A stretch of DNA of 64,000 nucleotides, from contig NC_061151.1 of assembly GCF_905220365.1 (NCBI RefSeq), forward strand, positions 5,202,197 to 5,266,196, written 5' to 3'. A model generated the notes under the pieces. It was given only the letters and a program-made list of their open reading frames with translations, made no database searches and was not told the origin of the DNA. This DNA comes from Vanessa cardui (lineage: Eukaryota; Arthropoda; Insecta; Lepidoptera; Nymphalidae). Position numbers and translations under genes: made by a program. Below are positions 1-9,776 of this stretch, piece after piece. Numbering within the stretch: position 1 is the first letter of the stretch; every line of letters starts with the position of its first letter.

Positions 1-432
1 AAGTTTCCGACTCCGCAAAGTCAATGGATCCTTCTTGGGGCAAGGTATCCGTTTCTATAATAAAATTCCGCAGAAATTTTTAACTTTGCCGTTTAGTAAA
101 TTCAAATCGTTTGTTAAAAATACATTGGTAGAAAAAGCATACTATTCGATACAAGATTTTGTAGATGATAAAAAAGCGTGGAGTTAATACCTGTTGACTT
201 CCAAGCAGGATACATTAATTGAAATAATTGTATTTAATTAACATGACGTTGTATTTTTTAAATGTTAAAAAAGAGTAACTACTGAGTTTCTTGCCGGTTC
301 TTCTCGGTAGAATCTACTTTCCGAACCGGTGGTAGCTTCACTTAATTGTAAAATGACGATTCAAAAGTGCTTATAAAAGCCTACTTGAATAAAGTTTATT
401 TTGATTTTGATTTTTATTTTGATTTTATAAAT
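1..432 (+). mobile_element. J1 non-LTR retrotransposon, 3' end (coding end plus 3'UTR)
   Basis: The copy enters from the left edge, so its 5' side is outside the window. It holds the last codons of the reverse-transcriptase ORF, then a 3'UTR of about 245 bp, and ends in a (TTTTGAT)-type simple tail, as CR1/Jockey-group elements do. At least twelve shorter copies of the same 3'UTR occur in the window in both orientations. Confidence 0.85.
2..187 (+). pseudogene. C-terminal end of J1 reverse-transcriptase ORF
   Basis: An open frame runs from base 2 to a TAA at 185-187 with no interruption (61 codons). It contains GIRFYNKIP, then LPFSKFKSFVKNTL and AYYSIQDFVDDKKAWS before the stop. The order FYNKIP, KFK..(V/L)K..L, YYSI is the usual C-terminus of Jockey/CR1-group ORF2 proteins, downstream of the catalytic domain. 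No RT motifs are visible because they lie left of the window. Being open, this copy could be young; whether the full element is intact cannot be seen. Confidence 0.75.
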
Positions 433-592
433 GTACAAGTAACTCTCTCGGTCTTTCGCGGATGAACCAATGAACCGAATTTGATGAAATTTGGTATGAA
501 GCAAACTGGAACTGCAAGAAAGGATGGCTACATTTATGCCTAATACATGACAACCAACAGCCTTAAACGCAAGCGTAGCTACGGGCAACTAT
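433..592 (+). mobile_element. HelC Helitron fragment
   Basis: Matches the other HelC copies (16815, 32503 and, reversed, 12700 and 35395): TATAAATG, AAGTAACTC, a CTGAACCGAATTTGATGAA-like core, ATGAAGCAAACT, and a GGGCAACTA end. It is degraded at both ends. Confidence 0.6.
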
Positions 593-619
593 TATTTTTA
601 TTTATTTATTCTTCATTGC

Positions 620-890
620 ACCTTTCTTTATGTGATAGGTGGCAAACGAGCAAGAGGCTCACCTGATGGAAGGTGACTACCACCACCCATGGACATCTGC
701 AACACCAGGGGGCTTGCAGGTGCGTTGCCGGCTTTTAAGATAGGAGTACGCTCTTTTCTTGAAGGTTCCCATGTCGTATCGGTTCGGAAAAACCGATGGC
801 GAAAGCTGGTTCCACAAAGTGGTTGTGCGAGGCAGAAAATGTCTAAGAAATTGCGCTGTTGTGGATTTTGGGACATCAAGTCTTAAAATT
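620..890 (-). pseudogene. J3 reverse transcriptase, 3'-terminal fragment
   Basis: On the minus strand an open stretch ending at a stop near 677 reads SVFPNRYDMGTFKKRAYS and PPGVADVHGWW, almost the same as the C-terminus of the large J3 ORF at 5455-7590. Only about 70 codons remain, followed by the J3 3' end (CCTCTTGCTCGTTTGCCACC on the minus strand). Confidence 0.75.
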
Positions 891-902
891 AAAAAATAAC
901 AT

Positions 903-985
903 TTTTGTAACACAAAAGTTGCATGAGGTGCAACAGGCGGCCTTATCGCTAAGCAGCGATCTCTTCCAGGCAACCTTTGGGTAAA
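903..985. repeat. Short dispersed repeat fragment (GGCGGCCTTATCGCTAAG core)
   Basis: Contains AGGCGGCCTTATCGCTAAG and GATCTCTTCCAGGCAACC. A diverged relative lies at 38145-38205. I associate the motif with LINE 3'UTRs of Lepidoptera, but that is from memory. Confidence 0.4.
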
Positions 986-1034
986 GGATCATAATATTGA
1001 CATAAATGGGAAGGGTACAGTAACTTTTTACTTA

Positions 1035-1080
1035 TATGTAGTATAAATACATGTAATCCTACATGTATTTATACTACATA
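1035..1080. repeat. Perfect palindrome, 21-bp arms
   Basis: The arm at 1035-1055 (TATGTAGTATAAATACATGT plus A) is the exact reverse complement of 1060-1080, with a 4-nt spacer ATCC. No flanking element was recognised. Confidence 0.85.
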
Positions 1081-1126
1081 TTAGTCATAAATATGTACAT
1101 TACTGACAACATAACCTTTTATACTA

Positions 1127-1307
1127 AGTTCGTATTTTTGTGTTCCGGTTCAAAGTGAGCCAGTGTAACTACAGGCACATGATATCTTAGCTGCAAAGAT
1201 TAATTAGAAATGGCGATAAAAGTTTTTCTTACGTCGTCTATATCTTTACCACTTACTATTAGGCAACCTGGCTGCCTCATCTACCCATACGATATTAAAA
1301 AGGTAGT
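1127..1307 (+). mobile_element. R6 copy, diverged
   Basis: GTGTTCCGGTTCAAAG, GAGCCAGTGTAACTACAGGC and a degraded 3' half ending near ATACGATATTAAAAA follow the R6 order; the first 90 bp are missing. Confidence 0.55.
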
Positions 1308-1387
1308 AGCTGAAGTAATCTTGAAAGTCATTTTAATAAGAGACGTGGCTTGCGTTAATTAAACACAGTAGGGGCGGCGGTATAAAA

Positions 1388-1580
1388 CAGAGATGGCCCA
1401 GTGGTAAGAGCGCGTGCATCTTCACCGGTGATTGCGGGTTCAAAACCAAACAGCATTATTGAATTTTCATGTGCTTAATTTGTGTTTATAATTCATCTCA
1501 AGCTCGATGATGACGAAAAACATCGTGTAAATCGACCAACTAACATTGGAGAAGCGTGATGGAATATGCTTCCATAATTT
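1388..1580 (+). mobile_element. SINE-M copy, diverged
   Basis: A box GATGGCCCAGTGGTAAGAG and B-box region GCGGGTTCAAAACC are present, then ATTCATCTC and a shortened 3' half. The tail is lost. Confidence 0.7.
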
Positions 1581-2084
1581 AATCATAATTTAAGCCACAG
1601 TTTTTATAAATAGAGTCTCAAACTAGATGTTCATCCTTTGAGCTATTTATTGAATTGATTGCTTGAATATACTGACTTTTAAAATATAGTTAAAAATAAG
1701 GAGTAAACTACTAGATAACTGTAACTAAGAAAATATGTTTTTTAAGATGAATTTTAAGGTGGAAATGTGGGAAGGGTACGATATTTTTTGTTCATAATAA
1801 AATAATAAAGCTAGTAAGCGCCAATTAATATACAATAAAATTTGATATAAAAATGATGTAGAAATATGCTTGGAAATATATCACATTTATAGGTCATGTA
1901 ATGTATTATTATTTTCATGTCACGTGATCCAATAAATAACGTCCAACTATCGATTATATGGTTATAGAACTTACACGCGACGTTCTCGTGTCAATGACAA
2001 CAATAGAATTGACATTTCAATAATTTATTTCCATAATAACGCGTGTCTTTTGTCATGACATTTGTATAATATGAGCCAATTATG
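1581..2084. other. No recognised feature
   Basis: AT-rich sequence without a useful reading frame or a repeat I recognise. Confidence 0.5.
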
Positions 2085-2188
2085 AGTCGAGATGGCCCAG
2101 TGGTTAGAACGCATGCATCATCATCATAATCAACATCAATCATCGGTTAAGATGCACGCGTTCTAGCCACTGGGCCATCTCGACTCTC
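2085..2188. repeat. SINE-M heads in head-to-head fold-back
   Basis: GAGTCGAGATGGCCCAGTGG reads forward at about 2087 and its reverse complement closes the segment near 2184, about 20 bp apart at the centre (ATCATCATAATCAACATCAA). Only the tRNA-like heads are present. Confidence 0.7.
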
Positions 2189-2548
2189 ATAAGCCCATTT
2201 CTCTCGTAGTGATTATGGCACGATAGCTGCACGTAGAAGATTGATTTTGGTCTCATTTTGAAAAGTTCTAAGCGTAGATGAGTAGAAAACTAAAGATAAT
2301 TCTTAAATGCATTTTACTAAATCGTTACGATTTAACAAAGAATTATTTTACAGAGTGATAAAAGTTACTGGCCGGATGGAGCGGCGTTTTGGCTGTATTT
2401 AAAAAAAAATATTAAAAAAAAAACAAATGTAAAACGCGGGAATAGAATTTGTCAGTTTGCAATGAAATTAAATCAAAACAAAACCTGCCATTGGATTCGA
2501 TATTTGTAAAAATCTATTGAATAAATAGAAGTTTCTCGTGCTGCCCAT
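2189..2548. other. No recognised feature
   Basis: AT-rich, A-run at 2400-2420. Nothing supported. Confidence 0.45.
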
Positions 2549-2550
2549 AG

Positions 2551-2826
2551 TGACAGCCTGTAAATTTCCCACTGCTGGACTGAGGACTCCTCTCCCGTTG
2601 AGGAGAAGGATTTTGGGACATATTCCACCCTGATCCGATGTTGAAATACACATGTGTCAGAATAACTGTGAAATTAGACACATGTAGGTTTCCTCACGAT
2701 GTTTTATTTCACCGCCGAGCTGGAGATGAATTATAAATACAAAAGCACATGAAAATTCAGTGGTGCTTGCCTGAGTTTGAATCCGCAATCATCGGTTAAG
2801 ATGTAACTCTAACCACTGGGCCATCT
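2551..2826 (-). mobile_element. SINE-M copy
   Basis: Full-length order on the minus strand from tRNA-like head (complement of CCACTGGGCCATCT at the right end) to the CAGCCTGTAAATTTCCCACT tail at the left. The B-box region has changes. Confidence 0.8.
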
Positions 2827-2882
2827 GTAAGTGTAATACTTCTATAATGAATAAATGAATTTGATTTATTTGATCTATTTTG
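2827..2882 (+). mobile_element. J2 3'-tail fragment
   Basis: AAGTGTAATACTTCTATAATGAATAAA and the following TTTGA-rich tail match the J2 3' terminus at 32040-32092. The SINE-M copy just before it may have inserted into this element. Confidence 0.5.
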
Positions 2883-3282
2883 AGTTAATTGATTAAACAC
2901 TAATATAAGAAAAAATATCATTGTTATAATAGTACTTTTATAATCACACACACACGGATAAATGATATCGTTGTGTGAAATAGGGCGTGTTACATTAAAT
3001 CAATAAAATATACGCTTATCAGCAATCCCCCTAGGTGTGGTATGACAAGGACTAGGGTGAGAAATTATAGGGTGGTTTGACATCGATTTTGATCGCCGTT
3101 GTGAATTTTTTGTTGTTCCATTTTCAAAATAATTTAATAAGTTATTATGGTCAGGTGTGTTTTGATGGTTTCGACTATCTTGCTTTAAGAAAGAAAGAAG
3201 GAAATGTCTATCAGGACACGATACAATTATAAAAGGAATGAAAAGTATAATTATAAAAACATTAAATTAAAATGTTAACAAC
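2883..3282. other. No recognised feature
   Basis: Holds an ACACACAC run near 2946 and a slightly GC-richer patch at 2985-3110 without an open frame. Confidence 0.45.
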
Positions 3283-3332
3283 AAAAACCGACTTCAAATA
3301 AAACAATATTTTAAAACAAATTAATATGCACT

Positions 3333-3915
3333 AATAAAATTTTAACAAAAAGAAAAACCGACTTCAAACAAAACACTATTTTAAAACAAATAAAAATGTA
3401 CTAAAAAGTAATAAAAATAATTGCATATTTAACATATTTTTGAGAGTCCTCCTAGGTAAAATGAAATGAAAAATATTAGACTACTTAAAAGTCGATTTAC
3501 GATTACATAACGTAGTTATAGTTATTGTTATATTTGGAGCCGGTGTCAGCCACGGGTACACGCTTCAACAATCAAAAGAAAGAAGCGATACGAGCCTCTT
3601 GATTGACCCAGTATAATATCGTATAAAAGGTAATTTGTAAGAAACATATCTCTTAAAGTATTCTCGTATTGTTTTTTGATAGATATAGTGTAGGTTGGCT
3701 GACACCGACTCCAAATATAGCAATAATTATAACTACATTATATAATCGTAAATCGACTTTTAAGTAGTCTAATATTTTTCATTTCATTTTACCTAGGAGG
3801 ACTCTCAAAAATATGTTAAATATGCAATTATTTTTATTACTTTTTAGTACATTTTTATTTGTTTTAAAATAGTGTTTTGTTTGAAGTCGGTTTTTCTTTT
3901 TGTTAAAATTTTATT
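3333..3915. repeat. Fold-back: 219-bp inverted arms, 145-bp loop
   Basis: 3333-3551 and 3697-3915 are near-identical reverse complements, sharing AAAACCGACTTCAAACAAAA, the TCCTCCTAGG core, AAGTCGATTTACGATTA and GGAGCCGGTGTCAGCC (the last as GGCTGACACCGACTCC). The loop 3552-3696 is unique. The arms are the same unit that appears once in each other ACC copy. Confidence 0.9.
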
Positions 3916-4272
3916 TATTTTTTGATTTTAAGTGAAGCTGATGTAGACTAACATTTTTTTTAATATGGATAGATTAAGCGTGCCGTTTATATGAATCAGA
4001 AACTACTTCGGGGACAATTTCATAAGAAACTTTCGAATAAAGCAAAAATAGATTTCGAAAATGCGGCTTTAATACGTCATGCGGCAAAAACTACAACGTA
4101 CCACCCTCGAATGAGCTGTAATCGACCTCAGTAAAAAAACTTTGCAAAAGAGCTATTCGTATGCTATGTCGTACATCATATGACATCACATCTTATACAC
4201 AAAATTTGATTAAAGACAGTAAGAAATTCTGCCCCAAATCGCACCCTAACTGTAAGCCGTTCAGGAGTTCCG

Positions 4273-4524
4273 TCAATACATAGTATAAAACAAAGTCGCT
4301 TTCTCTGTCCCTATATCTTTAAAACTACGCAACGGATTTTGATGCGGTTTTTTTTAATAGATAGTGTGATTCAAGGGGAAGGTTTGTGTATATAATAAAT
4401 GAACAATATAGTAAAGAAACACTGACAATTTTAGAAGTTTGCAATGTGATGTCGTAAATAAACAAATTCTTTAGTATATTTAGTATCAGTATTGCACCCG
4501 TGAGAAGTCGGGGCGGGTCGCTAG
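4273..4524 (+). mobile_element. HelA Helitron, internally deleted, inserted in ACC repeat
   Basis: Starts near TCAATACATAGTATAAAAC, contains ACGCAACGGATTTTGATGCG and ATAGTAAAGAAACACTGA, ends GGGGCGGGTCGCTAG followed by host T. Flanking ACC sequence resumes on both sides. Confidence 0.75.
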
Positions 4525-4963
4525 TTGATTTTAATATTCGATTATGACAATTACATGAACATAACCACGTTCCGGAAGGTGATTTAAATATCCAAGTAAC
4601 CCATAAATAAAAGATTCGACCGAGTATTGCTAACGTGCTCCTCAGAATTGTTCCGTTCCCTCCCGTTCCCTTAATTTGTCATGGATCCTATACTCAGAAT
4701 CTTACCAAACTTTCACCAAACTACCCTTAAAGTATGTCCTTTATAATTTTAAAAGAATCATCAAAATTGTGCCAACCAATTTTGAGTTATTCACCTATTT
4801 ATCGCGCACATACATAATGCAAATTTAAGACTAATGTCGTTTTCATAGGGATACAATCATCGGAAAAAAATAAAAAAAAAATGGGACCCCACGGGAAGCA
4901 CTACCTTTCAAACAAAAAAAAAATTATCAAAATCGGTCCACCCAGTAAAAAGTTATGAGGTAA

Positions 4964-4964
<1 letters not shown>

Positions 4965-5009
<45 letters not shown>
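4965..5009. repeat. A homopolymer, 45 bp
   Basis: Uninterrupted A run inside the ACC repeat; its length in the assembly should be treated as approximate. Confidence 0.9.
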
Positions 5010-5013
<4 letters not shown>

Positions 5014-5386
5014 GACGAATTGATAACCTCCTCCTTTTTGAAGTCGGTTGAAAAGTAATAAAAATAATTGCGTATCCTACTACTATTATAAAGGCGAAAG
5101 TTTGTAAGTATGGATGTATGGATGTTTGTTACTCTTTCACGTAAAAACTACTGAATGGATTTGAATGAAACTTTACCACAATATAGCTTATACATCAGAA
5201 TAACACATAGGCTACAATTTTTGAGGTTTCTAATGTGAGGTCGTAAAAAAACACATTTTTTGCGCTTACATTGCAAACGCTGACTGAATCCTACAAGATA
5301 GATCAAAACAATGTACTACAGTATTGTACAACTTAAAAAGGTCTACAAAAAAGTCCGTGATGGTATATGTTTATCTCTTAGGAATA

Positions 5387-7598
5387 TTTTTTTTTTTTTT
5401 TTTTTTTATGGCATAGGAGGCAAACGAGCAGGAGGCTCACCTGATGAAAAGTGACTACCACCGCCCATGGACACCTGCAACACCAGGGGACTTGCAGGTG
5501 CGTTGCCGGCCTTTCAAAAAGGAGTAGGCTCTTTTCTTAAAGGTTCCCATGTCGTATCGGTTCGGAAAAACCGCCGGCGAAAGCTGGTTCCACAAAGTGG
5601 TTGTGCGAGGCAGAAAATGTCTGAGAAATCGCGCTGTTGTGGATTTTCGGACATCAAGGTGGTGCGGGTGAAACTTAGAATTTTGGCGAGATGTCCGAAG
5701 GTGAAATTCAGCAGCCGGGATTAATCCGAACAATTCCTCGGAACATTCCCCGTGAAAAATTCGGTAGAAGATGCAGAGTGATCCGACATCTCTACGCAAA
5801 GCCAAAGGATCAAGGAGATCGGAAAGAGCTTGATCGTCGATAACTCGAGCCGCTCTACGTTGGATGCGGTCAAATGGAAGGAGCTGGTACTGGGGAGCAC
5901 CCGCCCAGAGGTGAGAGCAGTACTCCATGTGAGGCCGAATTTGCGCCTTGTAAAGTTTAAGGCGATGGGCCGACGTGAAGTACTGTCTCGCCTTGCTGAG
6001 CACGCCCAGCTTTTTTGAAGCCAATTTGGCTTTGCCTTCCAATTGACCGCGGAACTGAACGAGGCTCGAAATATCAACGCCAAGTATTCCGATACTACCT
6101 GTAGCGGCTATCGGAATGTTCTCAAATCGTGGAGATACGACAAATGGTGTTTTTTTAGCGGTTAACGCGCAAACTTGCGTCTTTTTGGGGTTGAAATGGA
6201 CTAGATTTAGCCGGCCCCAATTCGAGACTTTGTTTAATGAAGACTCGATTTCAGACACAAGTTTGTTCCGGTTCTCTTCGACGTTTTCCCGAGAAATATT
6301 AGCGCGGCCGGTGTATAAGGTGTCAACGGTACTGTCGTCTGCATAGCAATGAATGTTCCCGATTTGCAACAAATCATTGATATGCAGAAGAAACAGAGTG
6401 GGTGATAGAACGCAGCCTTGTGGAACACCAGCATTGACGAATTTTAAGTCAGAGCATGCACCGTCGACAACGACCTTGATGCTCCGATCTGCCAAAAAGC
6501 TGGTAATCCAATTGCATAATTTCCCGGGAAGCCCATAGGAAGGAAGCTTCGAAAGAAGCGCTTTGTGCCATACACGATCGAAGGCCTTCGCTATGTCCAA
6601 GCTGGCTGCTAATGCCTCCCCCTTGCTCTCAACTGCTTCAGCCCACCTGTGAGTAAGGTAAACTAGAAGATCACCGGCTGACCGACCCCGACGGAAACCG
6701 TACTGGCGGTCGCTAATCAGCTGGTTCTCCTCTAGATACCGCAGGAGCTGGCAGTTTATAAGGGACTCCATTATCTTGGAGAGCAAGGAGGTGATGGCTA
6801 TAGGCCTATAATTGGACGGGTCTGAGCGGTTGCCTTTTTTAGGGATCGGATGCACCAAAGCTGTCTTCCAGGAATTCGGGACGACGCCTAATGTGTAGGA
6901 TTGCCGGAAAAGACGCGTTAAGACCGGTGCCAACTCGGGAGCACATGTCCGTAGCACGATTGGAGGGATACCATCGGGTCCGCTCGACTTATGAATGTCC
7001 AAGGAAAGAAGTGCTTTACGAACTGCACTTTGCCGGAATTTAACCTCCGGCATCGTGGTATCACATCGCGGAATTGTTGGTGGAGATTTTCCTTGGTCAT
7101 CCAGAGTCGAGTTCGACGCGAAGAGAGAGCCTAAAAGATCAGCTTTCTCTTTCGCGGTATGGGCCAATGACTCACCGTCTCTGTGCAGAGATGGAAAAGA
7201 TGGCTGACAGAAATTCCCTAAGACAGCCTTAGCGAGAGACCAGAACGCTCGTGTTCCTGAAGGGAGACGCACCAGTCTCTCGCCAATTCTGCCAATGTAC
7301 TCCGTCTTCGCCCTAGCAATCACGTTTTTGAGGGACCTAGAGGCAGAGTTGTATTCCTTTTTAAATGCGCTGGTATTTACATCACGAGACGCAGATGCAT
7401 TAGCCCAGGTTTGATAGCGTTCCCACTTTCGGCGTGATGCCGTTTTGCAGAAGCGACCAAACCAAGGCTGGGACTTGCCACCGATGGGTACTGCAGAGTA
7501 AGGAATGAATAGTTCCATACCCTGAAGCACCACATCGGCAACAGAGTCAGCAGCAGCGTTCGGATCATCCGGCGAGAAACAAATCACCAACTATCACA
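5387..7598 (-). mobile_element. J3 non-LTR retrotransposon, 5'-truncated
   Basis: Minus-strand element with a 21-nt poly(A) tail (T run 5387-5407), a short 3' segment overlapping the ORF end, and a long RT frame. The left end abuts GGAATA and the right end AAATAACCC; uninterrupted Helitron copies read GATTAAACCCACATTAA here, so a very short AATA duplication is possible. The 5' half with the endonuclease is missing, the usual product of incomplete reverse transcription. Confidence 0.85.
5455..7590 (-). CDS. J3 ORF2 fragment: reverse transcriptase of a Jockey/CR1-like LINE
   Basis: A 711-codon uninterrupted frame, the only long one in the window. It would copy LINE RNA into DNA at a nicked chromosome. 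Residues 1-170 are the linker after the missing endonuclease; the RT core follows, with SSGPDGIPP (202-210), NSWKTALVHPIPKKG (239-253), NYRPIAITSLLSKIME (260-275), YGFRRGRSAGD (297-307), motif A LDIAKAFDRVWHK (331-343), GVPQGCVLSPTLF (388-400) and the catalytic YADD (416-419). The C-terminus carries YDMGTFKKRAYSFLKGRQ and GVAGVHGRW. It begins with TTG directly after an in-frame stop, so the listed start is only the truncation point, not a real initiation site. Absence of stops suggests a recent insertion. It lacks an endonuclease and cannot be autonomous; expression is not implied. Confidence 0.9.
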   Translation of the reverse strand: MVICFSPDDPNAAADSVADVVLQGMELFIPYSAVPIGGKSQPWFGRFCKTASRRKWERYQTWANASASRDVNTSAFKKEYNSASRSLKNVIARAKTEYIGRIGERLVRLPSGTRAFWSLAKAVLGNFCQPSFPSLHRDGESLAHTAKEKADLLGSLFASNSTLDDQGKSPPTIPRCDTTMPEVKFRQSAVRKALLSLDIHKSSGPDGIPPIVLRTCAPELAPVLTRLFRQSYTLGVVPNSWKTALVHPIPKKGNRSDPSNYRPIAITSLLSKIMESLINCQLLRYLEENQLISDRQYGFRRGRSAGDLLVYLTHRWAEAVESKGEALAASLDIAKAFDRVWHKALLSKLPSYGLPGKLCNWITSFLADRSIKVVVDGACSDLKFVNAGVPQGCVLSPTLFLLHINDLLQIGNIHCYADDSTVDTLYTGRANISRENVEENRNKLVSEIESSLNKVSNWGRLNLVHFNPKKTQVCALTAKKTPFVVSPRFENIPIAATGSIGILGVDISSLVQFRGQLEGKAKLASKKLGVLSKARQYFTSAHRLKLYKAQIRPHMEYCSHLWAGAPQYQLLPFDRIQRRAARVIDDQALSDLLDPLALRRDVGSLCIFYRIFHGECSEELFGLIPAAEFHLRTSRQNSKFHPHHLDVRKSTTARFLRHFLPRTTTLWNQLSPAVFPNRYDMGTFKKRAYSFLKGRQRTCKSPGVAGVHGRW

Positions 7599-7984
7599 AA
7601 CAAATAACCCACAATAACCATTTTTTATCCTTTACTTTGTACGAGAAATAATGGCTTATTTACGAAGCGATTTTAAGCGATTACTAGACTAGACGGGACG
7701 AACCTGAAGTCCACGCGAACGAAGTCGCGGGCAAAAGCTAGTTCAAAATATTATTAGAATCGTTAGTAAAATGAAATGAAAAAATTAGACTACTTAAAAG
7801 TCGATTTACTATTATATAATGAAGTTATAATTTATTCAATTAGACCATATGGGAAGCACTACCATTCAAACAAAAAAAAAATTAAAATCGGTTCACCCAC
7901 TGAAATGTTATGAGATAACAAAGATAATAAAAAAATACAGACGAATTGATAACCTCCCCCTTTTTGAAGTTGTATGAAAAGAAA

Positions 7985-8416
7985 AACAACAAAAATAGAA
8001 AACATAGATAGACAATAGGTCACCACCGAAAACTAGTGACACCCACTCCATATCTTCGGTAGTCAACAAGCACCACTTTTTCCTTCTTGGATGAGCTTGA
8101 AAAATATTGCAAAGTATGAAATTCCATGAAAATCCAATGCATCAGTAACTTTTTACCGACTATACCTGGGTTTTGAACACAGAACTCTTTGATCTATGGT
8201 ATTATATCAAGACTAGCTCAGAGAGCGGTGATCATAGATCAACAGTACATCTTATATAGTTTCATCCATTAAGTTCAGTAGACAAACAAAATTTATCATC
8301 GTATATTAATAGTAAACTATAGACGAAGATGATGAATTTTCTCAAATAATCGAAGGGCTCAAGTTCAATTAGTTTAATTTATGAATGGAAATTCTCGTGT
8401 GATCCTCCTACCATTA
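7985..8416. other. No recognised feature
   Basis: Unassigned. A weak tRNA-like string (ACCTGGGTTTTGAAC) at 8166-8180 is too degraded to call. Confidence 0.45.
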
Positions 8417-8452
8417 ATATATATATATAATATATATATATAATAAAATTGA
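8417..8452. repeat. AT microsatellite
   Basis: Two (AT)n blocks separated by TAAT form a self-complementary stretch immediately before the RTE remnant. Confidence 0.8.
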
Positions 8453-8625
8453 AAGAGGAATAAGGACTATGCTTTGAGGAAGGCTAAAGAAACGATGGAT
8501 GGATTGTGTGAAAGACAATATGGCTGGAAAGAATGTTACTCGTGAGATGACGTCAGACAGAGAAGTATGAAAGAAGACATGCTGCACCGACCCCGAGTAA
8601 GATTGAGATAAGGGCAGAAAGACGA
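8453..8625 (+). pseudogene. RTE-clade LINE, C-terminal remnant
   Basis: One frame reads RWMDCVKDNMAGKNVTREMT then SDREV before a stop. I recognise this W(M/L)DCVKDDM...S(D)RE(V)W block as the C-terminus of insect RTE-type ORFs. The expected W after DREV is a TGA, and the upstream part is absent. Confidence 0.65.
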
Positions 8626-8735
8626 TGGTAATAAAATTGGAATGTCTGTTTGTAATATTAAAATAACCGGTTTTTGACTAAATTCAAATGAATGCATACA
8701 CGGTAAATATATCAAAATATCAATGAACATACTTT
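8626..8735 (+). mobile_element. HelB Helitron fragment
   Basis: GGTAATAAAATTGGAATGTC, TGTTTGTAATATTAAAATA and ACACGGTAAATATATCAAAA follow the HelB 5' half at 30690-30790. The 3' half is missing. Confidence 0.6.
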
Positions 8736-8774
8736 ACGAGTTTTCCGGGGTACAAGCTGTTATAGAAAAAAAAT

Positions 8775-8870
8775 CGACAGGTACACTCAATAAATATACA
8801 TCGCCCCGATTTGGGTTTATAACCCAGTTCCTCGGGATCGACAGCCTTGTATAAAGACATCTAGACATAA
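8775..8870 (-). repeat. Possible decayed tRNA-derived SINE
   Basis: On the minus strand, GTCGATCCCGAGGAACTGGG followed by TTATAAACCCA resembles a B-box stem. No tail or target duplication was seen. Confidence 0.3.
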
Positions 8871-9184
8871 GTATAAGTATAGCAGATTATTATTATCCGC
8901 TTGGAAGGCAATGACCTTTTTTTTCTCGCTGGGAAAACGCATTACGCGTTTGCTTCACGTGAAATGCGATTCCCATATACGTATACGGGATGGGGTGTAT
9001 AATGGAATCGCCGGTGCCCAGGATGCTTAGGGGGCTCTGGCACATCTTAATACCAACTAAAAAACTAGAGGTGAGGTCTAGAGGAATCCTATAGGAACTG
9101 ACGTTTTATCTAAATAATTATTTAATGGTATTGCCAAACGAAATTTACAATTCACATATTGTTTCCCATTCGTCGTCGAATTAT
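8871..9184. other. Unassigned, GC-richer patch
   Basis: 8925-9060 is clearly less AT-rich than its surroundings (CGCTGGGAAAACGCATTACG, TTCACGTGAAATGCG) but has no open frame of note. It may be an old repeat. Confidence 0.35.
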
Positions 9185-9427
9185 ATCAAAATCAAAATAA
9201 ACTTTATTCAAGTGGGCTTTTACAAGCACTTTTGAATCGTCATTTTACAATTAAGTGAAGCAACCAACGGTTCGGAAAGTAGATTCTACCGAGAAGAACC
9301 GGCAAGAAAATCAGTAGTTACTCTTTTTCAACATTTAAAAAATACAATCATATTAGTTAAATACAATTATATATGTATGTAAGGTATCCTGCCTGGAAGT
9401 CAACAGGTATTAATTCCACGCTTATAA
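9185..9427 (-). mobile_element. J1 3'UTR copy
   Basis: Starts with the reversed tail ATCAAAATCAAAATAAAC, includes CGGTTCGGAAAGTAGATTC and stops at TTAATTCCACGCTT, i.e. just at the ORF end. Confidence 0.85.
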
Positions 9428-9467
9428 TACTTTACTTGAAATTAATTAGATTAATCGAATCAATATA

Positions 9468-9763
9468 CAACAGCAGCCTGTAAATTCCCACTGCTGGGAT
9501 AAAGGCCTCCTCTCCCTCGGAGGAGAAGGTTTGGAACATATTAAACCACGCTGTTCCAATGCAGGTTGGTGGAATACACATGTGGCAGAATTTCTATGAA
9601 ATTTGTCACATGCAGGTTTCCTCACGATGTTTTCCTTCTCCGCTGAGCACGAGATGTATTATAAAGACAAATTAAGTACATGAATCAACGGTGCTTGCCT
9701 GGGTTTGAACCCGCAATCATCGGTTAAGATGCACGCGTTCTAACCACTGGGCCATCTCGACTC
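9468..9763 (-). mobile_element. SINE-M copy with target-site duplication
   Basis: Complete 296-bp copy bounded by the exact 13-bp direct repeat TCGAATCAATATA (9455-9467 and 9764-9776). Confidence 0.92.
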
Positions 9764-9776
9764 TCGAATCAATATA

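Larger units (their letters stand above)
3283..5062. mobile_element. ACC repeat, long composite copy
   Basis: Begins with AAAAACCGACTTCAAA-type sequence and closes with TTTTTGAAGTCGGTTG at about 5050-5062. The interior holds a long fold-back (3333-3915), a conserved middle part without a frame, a HelA insertion (4273-4524), an A run of 45 and the block ATACAGACGAATTGATAACC seen in the other copies (7940, 39245, 42325). The transposition class is unknown to me; GTCGGTT/AACCGAC ends are the only terminal signature. Confidence 0.6.
5075..7741 (+). mobile_element. Helitron split by J3
   Basis: Left end A|TCCTACTACTATTATAAAGG, right end GTCGCGGGCAAAAGCTAG|T: the A|TC...CTAG|T boundary expected for Helitrons. 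About 310 bp of left part and 140 bp of right part are its own sequence; the rest is the J3 insertion. It encodes no Rep/helicase, so it is non-autonomous. Confidence 0.75.
5050..7980. mobile_element. Second ACC repeat, split by a Helitron
   Basis: AAAAGTAATAAAAATAATTG at 5051-5070 and TAAAATGAAATGAAAAAATT from 7768 are adjacent in the intact arm at 3390-3480, but here are 2.7 kb apart. The right end has ACAGACGAATTGATAACC and a decayed GAAGTTGTATG terminus. Confidence 0.65.

Noticed and set aside
5467..7207. Plus-strand frames of 60-85 codons opposite the J3 ORF.
   Set aside because: They are antisense shadows of the reverse-transcriptase frame.
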